Notes: generated by a model from the sequence alone, not told the origin. A stretch of 14,729 bases of DNA from JACKII01 sp963974445 (GCA_963974445.1 CAXBDI010000100.1:1-14729), one strand, 5' to 3'. Positions 1 to 6,864 are shown, counted from the stretch's first letter. Translations and numbers: made by a program.

Positions 1-172
1 TGTCGCCGGACTTCATCTTGTCATCCGACTTCATCATCTTGTCGCCGGACTTCATCTTGTCATCCGACTTCATCATCTTGTCGCCGGACTTCATCTTGTC
101 ATCCGACTTCATCATCTTGTCGCCGGACTTCATCTTGTCATCCGACTTCATCATCTTGTCGCCGGACTTCAT
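1..172. repeat. Perfect 39-bp tandem repeat, four copies plus a 16-bp partial
   Basis: Copies lie at 1-39, 40-78, 79-117 and 118-156, with a partial copy at 157-172, and all are identical base for base. Each unit itself consists of an 18-bp and a 21-bp half that encode KMKSGD and KMMKSDD on the minus strand, so the array probably grew from an older half-unit duplication. The unit length is a multiple of three, so copy number can change without breaking the reading frame. The array continues past the left edge. Confidence 0.95.
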
Positions 173-319
173 ATCCCCCATGGCTTTCATCTGGCCGGCT
201 GAGTCCATCGCCAGGAAATCCTGGCAGGTCATACTGCCCCCCGCCATACCGTCAGACCGCGCGAAAGCCGAAGTCGCCAGAAGGGTGGAGAGGGCGATCG
301 TCGTAAGAATGGTTCTCAT
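1..319 (-). CDS. Exported Met/Lys/Asp-rich repeat protein, HdeA-like N-terminus (C-terminal part outside window)
   Basis: Reading on the minus strand from ATG at 319-317, 106 residues are visible before the window edge. Residues 1-20 form a signal peptide (MRTILTTIALSTLLATSAFA). A short mature segment contains TCQDFLAMD, which resembles the conserved cysteine segment near the start of HdeA-type periplasmic acid chaperones. After residue 49 the protein becomes a repeat of 13 residues, KMMKSDDKMKSGD, with four full copies visible. The start is supported by AAGGAG seven bases upstream and a plausible promoter further up. The repeats recall small exported MxKDx-type pentapeptide-repeat proteins but do not match that pattern exactly. 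Clustered methionines could bind copper or silver; this is inference only. The gene is surely exported if expressed; its function is unknown, and its full length cannot be seen. Confidence 0.75.
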   Translation of the reverse strand, partial: MRTILTTIALSTLLATSAFARSDGMAGGSMTCQDFLAMDSAGQMKAMGDMKSGDKMMKSDDKMKSGDKMMKSDDKMKSGDKMMKSDDKMKSGDKMMKSDDKMKSGD

Positions 320-362
320 TGAAATACTCCTTAGCCGGTTAGGTCACTGCAACGATTGCGTT

Positions 363-391
363 ACCATAGCAGAACGCAAATTCTAGGCCAA
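363..391 (-). promoter_or_regulatory. Candidate sigma-70-type promoter of the repeat-protein gene
   Basis: On the minus strand TTGGCC (391-386) and TATGGT (368-363) are separated by 17 bases, each matching four of six consensus positions. The element lies about 45 bases upstream of the ATG at 319, leaving room for the AAGGAG ribosome binding site. It is a pattern match only. Confidence 0.35.
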
Positions 392-888
392 TGTTCCGCA
401 AAAGCCTTCACGATTTTTTTTACCATTCGATGCACGACGTTCCGATGCATGGCGTTCGGCGAATGAAATAACGCGATCCAGCCGAGTGCCGTCCAATCGG
501 AAACTGCCGCTGCTCGGTGCCTGAGAGTGGTAGCAGAATGCGCCGCCAGGGAGGCGGAACTGAACAGGCGTCGAATACGATAGCCGCCAAAAAGCCAGAG
601 CCCTGCCCACAGCGTCGCTGACACGCCACCGCCGTTATTGCGAGGAACCGCAGGCGAAGCAACCCAGATAAATGCTTGTGCCGGTCGCAGTATTTCCTGG
701 GTTGCTTCGCCTTGCGTCTCGCAATGACGCCAGGAGATATGACAAGGGCCGTGCACTGAACCGGTACCATGCGAATGGTTCGAACCACTAGCCCGCGGCG
801 CAAGGACAGACCAGCGCGCTCGGAGCTACCGTCCCGCCACCGAATTCGCTACAAGGGGCGGCCTCGTTCCCGCCGTTAAGGTTAATGC
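390..888. other. Non-coding stretch without a convincing gene
   Basis: Several ORFs of 75-130 codons can be read on the minus strand, but none has a recognisable domain, a good ribosome binding site or a coherent codon pattern, and they overlap one another. A run of eight T occurs near 414-421 without a clear hairpin before it. The only strong structure is the inverted repeat at 633-729. The stretch separates the divergent repeat-protein gene and the TRAP binding-protein gene, so promoters for the latter may lie at its right end, but I could not identify one. Confidence 0.6.
633..729. repeat. Long imperfect inverted repeat (REP/MITE-like palindromic element)
   Basis: The left arm (633-667) and right arm (697-729) are near-perfect reverse complements. 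The outer part reads cgttattgcgag against cgtcattgcgag, and the inner part, ggcgaagcaacccag, is exact. A two-base length difference sits between them, and the loop is about 29 bases. The motif style, ATTGCGAG...GAAGCAA facing TTGCTTCG...CTCGCAAT, is of the kind seen in dispersed intergenic palindromes of Alphaproteobacteria. No transposase is present, so it would be a non-autonomous element or a structured RNA element. Confidence 0.8.
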
Positions 889-2022
889 ATGTTCGGGTTG
901 TTCTCCCGCGCCGCCACCCTCGCAACCCTCTGCTGGATGCTCGCGCTGAGTGCGCCCGCCGCTCGCGCCCAGGACGGGCCGATGGTCTGGCAGGCGCAAT
1001 ATCCGCTGGCCGCCGACCATCCGGTCGTCACCGAGGGTTGGGCGCCGATGGCGGCGGCGATGCAGCCGGATCTCGACCTGCAACTGCGCCTGATCGGGCC
1101 GCGGCTCGGCACGCCCGCCGCCCTGGAGGCGCTGACCCGAGGTGCGCATCAGATGGGGCTGCTGGCGCTCTCCAGCTATCCGCAGGATTTCCCCTACTGG
1201 GCGCTGCTGGGCGAGTTATTCCTGGTCGGCGGCGAGAGCCTGGCCGCCGCCGCCGCGATCACCGAACTGGTGATGCTGGATTGCCCGCCCTGCCAGCAGA
1301 ACATGGCCAGGCGCAAGCTGGTGTTTCTCGGCACCTACGGTGCTGCGCCCTACGTCCTGATCGCGCCGCGGCCGTTAACCGAGAGCCACAGCCTGGAGGG
1401 GCAAATCCTGGCCTCGCCCGGTAGCTTCTGGGATCGCCTGACCCAGCATCTGGGCGGCAGTGTCGGCTTGCCGGAGGCCGACCCGCGCGAGGCGCTATTG
1501 GCCGGGCGGGTCACGGCGCTGATCGACATTCCCGATGCGCTGGCCGATCCGCAACTGGCGAAGCACGCGCTGGCGGTGACCAAGCTGCCGCTCGGCGGCT
1601 ATCGCGGTGCCGGGCCGTTCATGGTCAACCGCGACGCGTGGCGCTCGCTCGACCGCGGCCAGAGGCGGCGCATGTTCGCCGCCGCTGCCGCCGGCCTGGT
1701 GCGGATCACCGACGAATACCGCCGCCTGGCCGAGGCGGACCTGCTGGCGGCCGAGCGCCGCGGTGTTTCCGTGACCGAAGGCTCCGTCCTGTTGCAGGAC
1801 CGGGTCCGGCGCTTCGCCGCTGCCGATCAGGCCCGCGTCGTCGCCAGTGCGGCCGAGCGGTTCGGCATTGCCGATGCGGACCGGTTTTTGGCGAGCCTGA
1901 AGGCGCTTTACGACAAATACGCCATCCTCACCGGGCCGCACACCAGTCAGGAGGAGGCGATAAGTCTTCTCACGTCCGAAATCTTTGATAGGCTGAGTTT
2001 GGAGACCTATGGGCTTCGCTAA
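889..2022 (+). CDS. TRAP transporter solute-binding protein, DctP type
   Basis: This 377-residue protein begins with a signal peptide ending around ARA-QDG (residues 1-27), so it should be periplasmic. The C-terminal half has the layout of DctP-family TRAP receptors: a substrate-selecting stretch with GSFWDRLTQHLGGSVGLPEA, then DPREALLAGRVTALIDIP, then FMVNRDAWRSLDRGQRRRM followed by a long helix with AEADLLAAERRGVSV. Such proteins capture carboxylate-type solutes for a DctQM membrane permease. No DctQ or DctM gene is visible, so it is an orphan here. AAGG at 878-881 is a weak ribosome binding site seven bases before the ATG. The next gene is a CoA-transferase 45 bases away on the same strand, so co-transcription is likely. 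The sequence is divergent, and the substrate cannot be named. Confidence 0.72.
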   Translation: MFGLFSRAATLATLCWMLALSAPAARAQDGPMVWQAQYPLAADHPVVTEGWAPMAAAMQPDLDLQLRLIGPRLGTPAALEALTRGAHQMGLLALSSYPQDFPYWALLGELFLVGGESLAAAAAITELVMLDCPPCQQNMARRKLVFLGTYGAAPYVLIAPRPLTESHSLEGQILASPGSFWDRLTQHLGGSVGLPEADPREALLAGRVTALIDIPDALADPQLAKHALAVTKLPLGGYRGAGPFMVNRDAWRSLDRGQRRRMFAAAAAGLVRITDEYRRLAEADLLAAERRGVSVTEGSVLLQDRVRRFAAADQARVVASAAERFGIADADRFLASLKALYDKYAILTGPHTSQEEAISLLTSEIFDRLSLETYGLR

Positions 2023-2053
2023 ATAACCGTCCAGGGTGGAGGAACCTACGCCT

Positions 2054-2071
2054 ATGAGCATTTCGGTATGA
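2054..2071 (+). other. Five-codon ORF overlapping the CoA-transferase start
   Basis: ATG at 2054 opens a five-codon frame (MSISV) whose TGA at 2069-2071 overlaps the CoA-transferase ATG at 2068 as ATGA. GGAGGA at 2038-2043 stands 10 bases before the small ORF but 24 bases before the main start. Ribosomes would therefore load at the small ORF and could reinitiate on the main gene. It may instead be chance. Confidence 0.35.
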
Positions 2072-3246
2072 GCTATGAGAAGCCCTACAAGGGCCTGAAA
2101 ATTGTCGATCTGTCGCAAGGCATCGCCGGTCCCTATTGCGGCATGCTGCTGGCGCAATACGGCGCGGACGTGATCAAGGTGGAGCCGCTGGACGGCGACT
2201 GGTCGCGCATCCTGGGCAAGCTCTACGGCGACCATTCGGCCTTTTCCATCGCCGGCAATCTGGGCAAACGGTCGATTGCGCTGGACCTGAAGACCGACGC
2301 GGGACGCAAGGTCGTGGAGGCGCTGATCGACGAGGCGGATGTCTTCATGGAGGGCTTCCGGCCCGGCGTGATCGACCGGCTGGGCTTCGGCTATGAGGCG
2401 GTGTCGAAGCGCAACCCGGGCATCATCTATCTGTCGATCTCCGGCTTCGGCCAGACCGGGCCGCTGGCGCACAAACCGGCGATGGACCCGGTGTTGCAGG
2501 CGTTCAGCGGCTTCATGATCGAGAACAAGGGGCAGGACGGCATTCCGCACCGCACCAACCCTATCGTCGTCGATATGTCGACGGCGCTCTATTGTTTTCA
2601 GGCAGTCTCCGCCGCGCTCTACGCCAAGCGGGACGAGCCGGAGGGCCGCTTTATTGACGCCTCGCTGATGGCGGCAGCGGCCAATCTGCAGGTGGTGCGC
2701 ATGATGGCGGTCTATCTGGAGAAGGGCGAGATGCGCACGCCGTCGGCGCCATCGGGCACGTTCCCCACCGCCGACGGCTATATCCAGACCGTCGTGCTGC
2801 ACGACCGGGATTTCAAACCGTTCTGCGAGGCGCTGGACCTGCCCGACCTGGGCGCCGATCCGCGGTTTCAGGCGCGCGACGACCGGGTGGCCAATGGCGA
2901 CTATCTGGGGCGGGTCATCTCCAAGGCATTCCTGCAGCACCCGAATGCCGTCTGGCGCGAGCGGCTGACCGCTGCCGGCCTGCAGAATGAGGCGGTGCAG
3001 GACTATTTCGAGTTCCTGAAACACCCGCATGTGCAGGCGACAGGGGTGGTCAGCTGGCTGAACCATTCCGGCATGCCGGAGCCGATCCCGGTGCCGAATC
3101 CGCCGGGCGCCGAAGTTCTGGCCGACGGCATGGCCGCGGCCCACGCTCCGCATTTGGGCGAGCACACGGCGGATGTGTTGGCGGCTCTTGGTTTTGGCGC
3201 TGACGAGATCGAAGCATGGCGGTCGGCAGGGGCGATCAAGGGCTAG
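2068..3246 (+). CDS. Class III CoA-transferase, CaiB/BaiF family
   Basis: The 392-residue protein has the usual size and order of formyl-CoA:oxalate CoA-transferase relatives. It has an N-terminal LKIVDLSQGIAGPYCGMLLA and GADVIKVEP, then NLGKRSIALDL, then GFRPGVIDRLGFGY, and YLSISGFGQTGP with the downstream MDPVLQAFSGFM. Asp169 in NPIVVDMSTALYCFQ fits the catalytic aspartate that forms the acyl-anhydride intermediate in this family. The enzyme moves CoA between a thioester donor and a carboxylate acceptor in the cytoplasm; the substrates cannot be read from sequence. The start at 2068 has no ribosome binding site at normal spacing, and coupling through a five-codon ORF is possible. It follows the TRAP binding-protein gene, which suggests uptake and CoA activation of an organic acid, though this is inference. 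Confidence 0.92.
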   Translation: MSYEKPYKGLKIVDLSQGIAGPYCGMLLAQYGADVIKVEPLDGDWSRILGKLYGDHSAFSIAGNLGKRSIALDLKTDAGRKVVEALIDEADVFMEGFRPGVIDRLGFGYEAVSKRNPGIIYLSISGFGQTGPLAHKPAMDPVLQAFSGFMIENKGQDGIPHRTNPIVVDMSTALYCFQAVSAALYAKRDEPEGRFIDASLMAAAANLQVVRMMAVYLEKGEMRTPSAPSGTFPTADGYIQTVVLHDRDFKPFCEALDLPDLGADPRFQARDDRVANGDYLGRVISKAFLQHPNAVWRERLTAAGLQNEAVQDYFEFLKHPHVQATGVVSWLNHSGMPEPIPVPNPPGAEVLADGMAAAHAPHLGEHTADVLAALGFGADEIEAWRSAGAIKG

Positions 3247-3412
3247 AGCAACGCCCGCACGGCGCTGTTTTCCATGGAGGTGGAAGCCTTGTGGATGGCC
3301 GCTACGAATTGCGTCTGGTAACTGCGGGCGCGAATCAGTACATAGTCGCGTAATTCATCCTCAGCGGCGCCGGTGTGAAAACGCGGCGACGGCCCACCGG
3401 TATTAGAGCGCC

Positions 3413-3730
3413 ATGATCCAGATCGTTCTCGTCATCCACCTTCTGATTGCCCTCGGCCTGGTCGGGGCCGTGCTGTTGCAACGCTCCGAAGGCGGCGCCT
3501 TGGGTATTGGCGGCGGTGGCGGCGGAGGTGGCGGCTTCATGACCGGCCGCGGCACCGCCAACCTGCTGACGCGGACGACCGGCATCCTGGCGGCGTGCTT
3601 TTTCGCGACCAGCCTGATCCTGGCGATCCTGGCGAGTGGTTCGCGGCAGGGTGGTTCGATCATGGACACAGCACCCATTCCCAGCATCCCATCCGCCCCG
3701 GCGGAGCCGCAGGTACCGCTGTCGCAATGA
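3413..3730 (+). CDS. secG: Protein-export membrane protein SecG
   Basis: SecG is the small accessory subunit of the SecYEG translocon in the inner membrane. The 105-residue product shows the expected two membrane helices (about residues 2-19 and 54-75). Between them lies the family's conserved glycine-rich loop with LLQRSEGGALG, a run of nine glycines, and FMTGRGTANLLTRTT. A Pro/Ala/Ser-rich C-terminal tail follows, as in other alphaproteobacterial SecG proteins. The stop codon overlaps the next start as ATGA (3727-3730), so translation of pyrG is probably coupled to it. The gap before it (3247-3412) has no visible gene. In many relatives tpiA precedes secG; here a CoA-transferase gene does. 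Confidence 0.95.
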   Translation: MIQIVLVIHLLIALGLVGAVLLQRSEGGALGIGGGGGGGGGFMTGRGTANLLTRTTGILAACFFATSLILAILASGSRQGGSIMDTAPIPSIPSAPAEPQVPLSQ

Positions 3731-5379
3731 CCGGGCGGCGGGCAAGCGGCGGTCCGCGCTTTATCTTCATCACCGGCGGCGTAGCCTCGTCGCTGGGCAA
3801 GGGGCTGGCGTCGGCGGCGCTGGGTGCGCTGTTGCAGGCGCGCGGTTTTTCCGTGCGCATTCGCAAGTTCGACCCCTACCTAAACGTCGATCCGGGCACC
3901 ATGAGCCCCTATCAGCATGGCGAGGTCTACGTCACCGACGACGGCGCCGAGACCGACCTCGATCTGGGCCATTATGAGCGCTACACGAATATTGTCGCCC
4001 GGCGCACCGATAGCGTCTCCACCGGGCAGATTTATTCGGAGGTCTTGGGGCGGGAGCGGCGCGGCGAGTATCTGGGCGCGACGGTGCAGGTGATCCCGCA
4101 CGTCACCGACCTGATCAAGGAATACATGGCCCGCGACCTGGGCAACGAAGACTTCGTGCTGGTGGAGATCGGCGGCACCGTCGGCGATATCGAAAGCCTG
4201 CCCTTCCTCGAAGCGATTCGCCAGATGCGCCTGGATTTCGGGCCGGAGCGGACGATGTTCGTGCACCTGACCCTGGTGCCCTATATTCCGTCAGCCGGTG
4301 AGTTGAAGACCAAACCGACCCAGCATTCGGCTAGAGAACTGCAAAACCTCGGCATCCAGGCGGACATTCTTCTGTGCCGCTGCGACCGCGATATCCCAGT
4401 CGACGCGCGGCGCAAGATGGCGCTGTTCTGCAATATCCGGCAGGAGCGGGTGATCCCGGCGCTGGATGTCGACACCACCTACGCGACGCCGCTGACCTAT
4501 CACGCTGCCGGCTTCGACGATCAGGTGCTCGACTTTTTCGATCTGGAAGCGCCGGCGCCGGACTTGGCGGATTGGGAAGAGATCGCCCATCGCGTGCGCG
4601 CGCCGGAAGGCAGTGTGCGCATCGCCGTCGTCGGCAAGTACACCGACCTGCGCGACGCCTATAAGTCGTTAATCGAGGCGCTGGCGCATGGTGGCATCGC
4701 CAACCAGGTCAAGGTCGAGCTGGAGTGGGTCGAGTCCGAAGCGGTCGAGGACGGCACGGCGGCGGAGACCCTGGCCGGCGTCGCTGCAATTCTGGTGCCT
4801 GGCGGCTTCGGCGAGCGCGGCTCCGAAGGCAAGATCGCGGCGGTGCGCTATGCCCGCGAGCAGAACGTGCCGTTCCTCGGCATTTGCTTCGGCATGCAAA
4901 TGGCGGTGATCGAGGCGGCGCGCGGTCTGTTAGGGCTGGAGGGCGCCAGCACCTCGGAATTCGGCCCCTGCGAGGACCCGGTGGTCGGTCTGCTGACGGA
5001 GTGGACCGTCGGCAATACGGTGGAGCAGCGTAGCGCCGGCGGCGATCTGGGTGGCACCATGCGCCTGGGCGCCTACCCGGCAGACTTGGCGACGAACAGC
5101 GCCATCGCCGCGATTTACGGTGGCGAGCGCCGTATCTCGGAGCGGCACCGGCATCGCTACGAGGTCAACATGGCCTATCGGCGGCGGCTGGAGGCGGCAG
5201 GTCTGCTGTTTTCCGGCGTGTCACCGGATGGTCGCCTGCCGGAAATCATCGAGTTGGCTGACCATCCCTGGTTTATCGGCGTGCAGTTCCATCCGGAGCT
5301 GAAATCGCGTCCGATGGCTCCGCACCCGCTGTTTACCAGCTTCGTCGCTGCCGCCGTGAAGCAGTCGCGGTTGGTGTAG
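3727..5379 (+). CDS. pyrG: CTP synthase (glutamine-hydrolysing)
   Basis: PyrG makes CTP from UTP, ATP and glutamine, the last step of de novo pyrimidine nucleotide synthesis. The synthetase domain opens with FIFITGGVASSLGKGLASAA and continues with RIRKFDPYLNVDPGTMSPYQHGE, which hold the nucleotide-binding residues. The class I glutamine amidotransferase domain starts near residue 295 and has the nucleophile Cys387 in FLGICFGMQMA and the His522-Pro-Glu524 pair in GVQFHPELKSRP. The length from ATG 3727 is 550 residues, the usual size. I reject the longer frame that opens inside secG because family N-termini begin a few residues before FIFITGG and because the ATGA overlap marks the start. CTP also serves KDO activation, which fits its closeness to kdsA. 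Confidence 0.97.
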   Translation: MTGRRASGGPRFIFITGGVASSLGKGLASAALGALLQARGFSVRIRKFDPYLNVDPGTMSPYQHGEVYVTDDGAETDLDLGHYERYTNIVARRTDSVSTGQIYSEVLGRERRGEYLGATVQVIPHVTDLIKEYMARDLGNEDFVLVEIGGTVGDIESLPFLEAIRQMRLDFGPERTMFVHLTLVPYIPSAGELKTKPTQHSARELQNLGIQADILLCRCDRDIPVDARRKMALFCNIRQERVIPALDVDTTYATPLTYHAAGFDDQVLDFFDLEAPAPDLADWEEIAHRVRAPEGSVRIAVVGKYTDLRDAYKSLIEALAHGGIANQVKVELEWVESEAVEDGTAAETLAGVAAILVPGGFGERGSEGKIAAVRYAREQNVPFLGICFGMQMAVIEAARGLLGLEGASTSEFGPCEDPVVGLLTEWTVGNTVEQRSAGGDLGGTMRLGAYPADLATNSAIAAIYGGERRISERHRHRYEVNMAYRRRLEAAGLLFSGVSPDGRLPEIIELADHPWFIGVQFHPELKSRPMAPHPLFTSFVAAAVKQSRLV

Positions 5380-5428
5380 AGGGGCATTTTGTTGCATCTG
5401 TCGGTCGTCAGACGCTCAACTCTGGGCG

Positions 5429-5457
5429 TTGCGACTCGCTCTTCATCTTGCTAGGGT
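5429..5457 (+). promoter_or_regulatory. Candidate promoter of the toxin-antitoxin pair, possibly giving a leaderless mRNA
   Basis: TTGCGA at 5429-5434 and TAGGGT at 5452-5457 are 17 bases apart. Transcription would start about seven bases downstream, at or next to the antitoxin ATG (5465), which has no ribosome binding site. The TTG of the -35 box also opens an in-frame 12-codon extension, which I think is not the real start. Confidence 0.35.
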
Positions 5458-5464
5458 CCGGCAC

Positions 5465-5695
5465 ATGACGCCTCATCTAAAATCCAGCATTGTTGCCGCA
5501 GAACGAGACTTGCCTGCAGATGGACAGGAGGCGCTGGCGCAGATAATCGAGTCGTTCACGCAGAATTTCTGTCGTGACGCTCTCGCCGATTTCACCGAAG
5601 ACGAGTGGAAGCTGCTGCGCATTATCGCCGCGGAACCTTTCGAGGAGGCAGACCCGTCAGCGGTCATGACAATCTTCGCCAAACATGGCTTATGA
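5465..5695 (+). CDS. Putative antitoxin of a ParE/RelE-type toxin-antitoxin pair
   Basis: The 76-residue product has no strong family signature by eye. Its first half, with DLPADGQEALAQIIESF, resembles the short helical DNA-binding or dimer regions of small antitoxins. The C-terminal half is acidic (DFTEDEWKLL, EPFEEADPS), as expected for a region that wraps a basic toxin. The main support is context: it is small, and its end overlaps the start of a ParE/RelE-like toxin by 11 bases (5685-5695), the usual antitoxin-first order. ATG 5465 is preferred over the upstream TTG 5429 because the TTG sits in a likely -35 box. If the toxin is dead, the antitoxin may persist as a relic or still act as an autorepressor. 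Confidence 0.6.
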   Translation: MTPHLKSSIVAAERDLPADGQEALAQIIESFTQNFCRDALADFTEDEWKLLRIIAAEPFEEADPSAVMTIFAKHGL

Positions 5696-5979
5696 TGTTC
5701 GCTATAGCAGCCGGGCGCTCCAGCATTTACAGAATATTGATACCTACATCGGCGCGAAAAGCCCGCCCGGGGCACGCAACGTTTTGGCTGATATTCAACG
5801 AGCGGTGACGTTAATCGGCCAGAATCGGCCAATTCCCGATGATTGGAACGGCGTTCGGTGGCCTCAATCTCCGATATTTCCTGACGCCTCGTTATCAATA
5901 TCGCATCGCCTATCACGTGTTGGAGACAACGGTCGAAATTCGCGGCATCTTGCACCCACGCCAACGCCCGGATGGCTAG
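5685..5979 (+). pseudogene. ParE/RelE-like toxin gene split by a one-base frameshift
   Basis: Frame 1 from ATG 5685 encodes MAYDVRYSSRALQHLQNIDTY and, later, RPIPDDWNGVR, the N-terminal half of a ParE/RelE-superfamily mRNA interferase or gyrase toxin. At about 5856-5860 the coding signal moves by one base. The frame starting at GGC 5860 reads GLNLRYFLTPRYQYRIAYHV and then EIRGILHPRQRPDG before TAG (5977-5979). That is the expected C-terminal beta-strand core (YRIAYHVLE...VEIRGILH). Joined, the two parts give 97 residues, a normal toxin length. Removing one base near 5859 would restore the gene. Without that, frame 1 continues in unrelated residues to TGA 6003-6005, giving a 106-residue product that lacks the core strands and overlaps the kdsA start as ATGA. 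It could be a true mutation or a sequencing error. Confidence 0.8.
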
Positions 5980-6001
5980 CCGATAGCAGAAAGCCTTCGC
6001 C

Positions 6002-6847
6002 ATGACTCAACCGAACGCGACCGTTACCGCCGGCACCGCCACGTTCTCGCAGAGCCGGCCGCTTGCGTTGATTGCCGGCCCTTGTGCGATGGAGAGCCGG
6101 CGGCACGCGCTGGAGATGGCGGAGGCGTTGTGTGGCATCGCCGCGCGCCTCGGCATCGGCTTTGTCTATAAGTCGAGCTTCGATAAGGCCAACCGTACCA
6201 GCCTGGGCAGTGCCCGTGGCGTGGGTCTGGCCGATGCGCTGCCGATCTTCGCGGAGATCAAATCCACGTTCGGTTGCCCGGTCCTGACCGACGTGCACGA
6301 GCGCGAACAGTGCGCGGAGGCGGCCACGGTCGTCGATATTCTGCAAATTCCGGCGTTCCTCTGCCGCCAGACCGATCTGCTGATTGCGGCGGCGGAGACG
6401 GGGGCGGTGGTGAATGTCAAAAAAGGCCAGTTCCTCGCACCCTGGGATATGGAGCATGTGGTCGACAAAGTCACCGGCGCCGGCAACGCCCGCGTGCTGG
6501 TGACGGAGCGCGGCGCCTCCTTTGGCTACAACACGCTGGTCAGCGATATGCGCGGCCTGCCGATCCTGGCGCAGACCGGTGCGCCGGTGGTGTTCGACGC
6601 CACTCACAGCGTGCAGCAGCCGGGCGGCCAGGGCGGCAAATCCGGCGGCCAGCGTGAGTTCGTGCCGGTGCTGGCGCGCGCCGCCGCCGCCGTCGGCATT
6701 GCCGGCCTGTTCATCGAAACCCACCAGGACCCGGATGCGGCGCCCAGCGATGGTCCGAACATGGTGCCTTTGGCCGCATTGGAAGCGCTGCTGAAGCCGA
6801 TATTGGAACTGGACCGCATCGCCAAAGCGCACCCGATCACGCTCTGA
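6002..6847 (+). CDS. kdsA: 3-deoxy-D-manno-octulosonate-8-phosphate synthase, metal-dependent class
   Basis: KdsA condenses phosphoenolpyruvate with arabinose 5-phosphate to KDO-8-phosphate, the first committed step of KDO for lipopolysaccharide. The 281-residue TIM-barrel protein shows LALIAGPCAMES, YKSSFDKANRTS, PAFLCRQTDLL, NVKKGQFLAPWD, FDATHSVQQPGG and IETHQDPDAAPSDGP. Cys28, His202, Glu239 and Asp250 match the four metal ligands of the Aquifex enzyme (Cys11, His185, Glu222, Asp233). The E. coli enzyme has asparagine in place of the cysteine, so this protein should belong to the metal-dependent class. There is no clear ribosome binding site before ATG 6002. Instead the frameshifted toxin frame ends across it as ATGA, which may couple translation. 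Its substrate phosphoenolpyruvate is the product of the next gene, eno. Confidence 0.96.
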   Translation: MTQPNATVTAGTATFSQSRPLALIAGPCAMESRRHALEMAEALCGIAARLGIGFVYKSSFDKANRTSLGSARGVGLADALPIFAEIKSTFGCPVLTDVHEREQCAEAATVVDILQIPAFLCRQTDLLIAAAETGAVVNVKKGQFLAPWDMEHVVDKVTGAGNARVLVTERGASFGYNTLVSDMRGLPILAQTGAPVVFDATHSVQQPGGQGGKSGGQREFVPVLARAAAAVGIAGLFIETHQDPDAAPSDGPNMVPLAALEALLKPILELDRIAKAHPITL

Positions 6848-6864
6848 GCCGGAGAGGCAATCTT

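Noticed and set aside
774..790. GGTTCGAACC, resembling the T-arm of a tRNA
   Set aside because: The flanking bases do not form a full five-pair stem, and no acceptor, D-arm or anticodon arm was found around it.
361..803. Three overlapping minus-strand ORFs of 75-131 codons
   Set aside because: They overlap each other, have no ribosome binding site or domain, and two run through the inverted repeat at 633-729.
1495..3165. 556-codon open frame on the minus strand
   Set aside because: It lies wholly antisense to the TRAP binding-protein and CoA-transferase genes, has no domain, and reads as His/Arg-rich sequence typical of an antisense frame created by high-GC codon bias.
3247..3412. Stop-free minus-strand frame in the caiB-secG gap reading DELRDYVLIRARSYQTQFVA and ending in VRALL
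   Set aside because: It looks protein-like but has no usable start codon before an upstream stop inside secG, no recognised family, and is short enough to be chance. A decayed gene fragment cannot be excluded.
3595..3726. 44-residue N-terminal extension of pyrG
   Set aside because: It overlaps secG in another frame, and CTP synthases start just before the FIFITGG motif; the ATGA overlap at 3727 is the natural start.
5429..5464. TTG-initiated extension of the antitoxin
   Set aside because: The TTG is part of a likely -35 box, and the extension adds no conserved feature.
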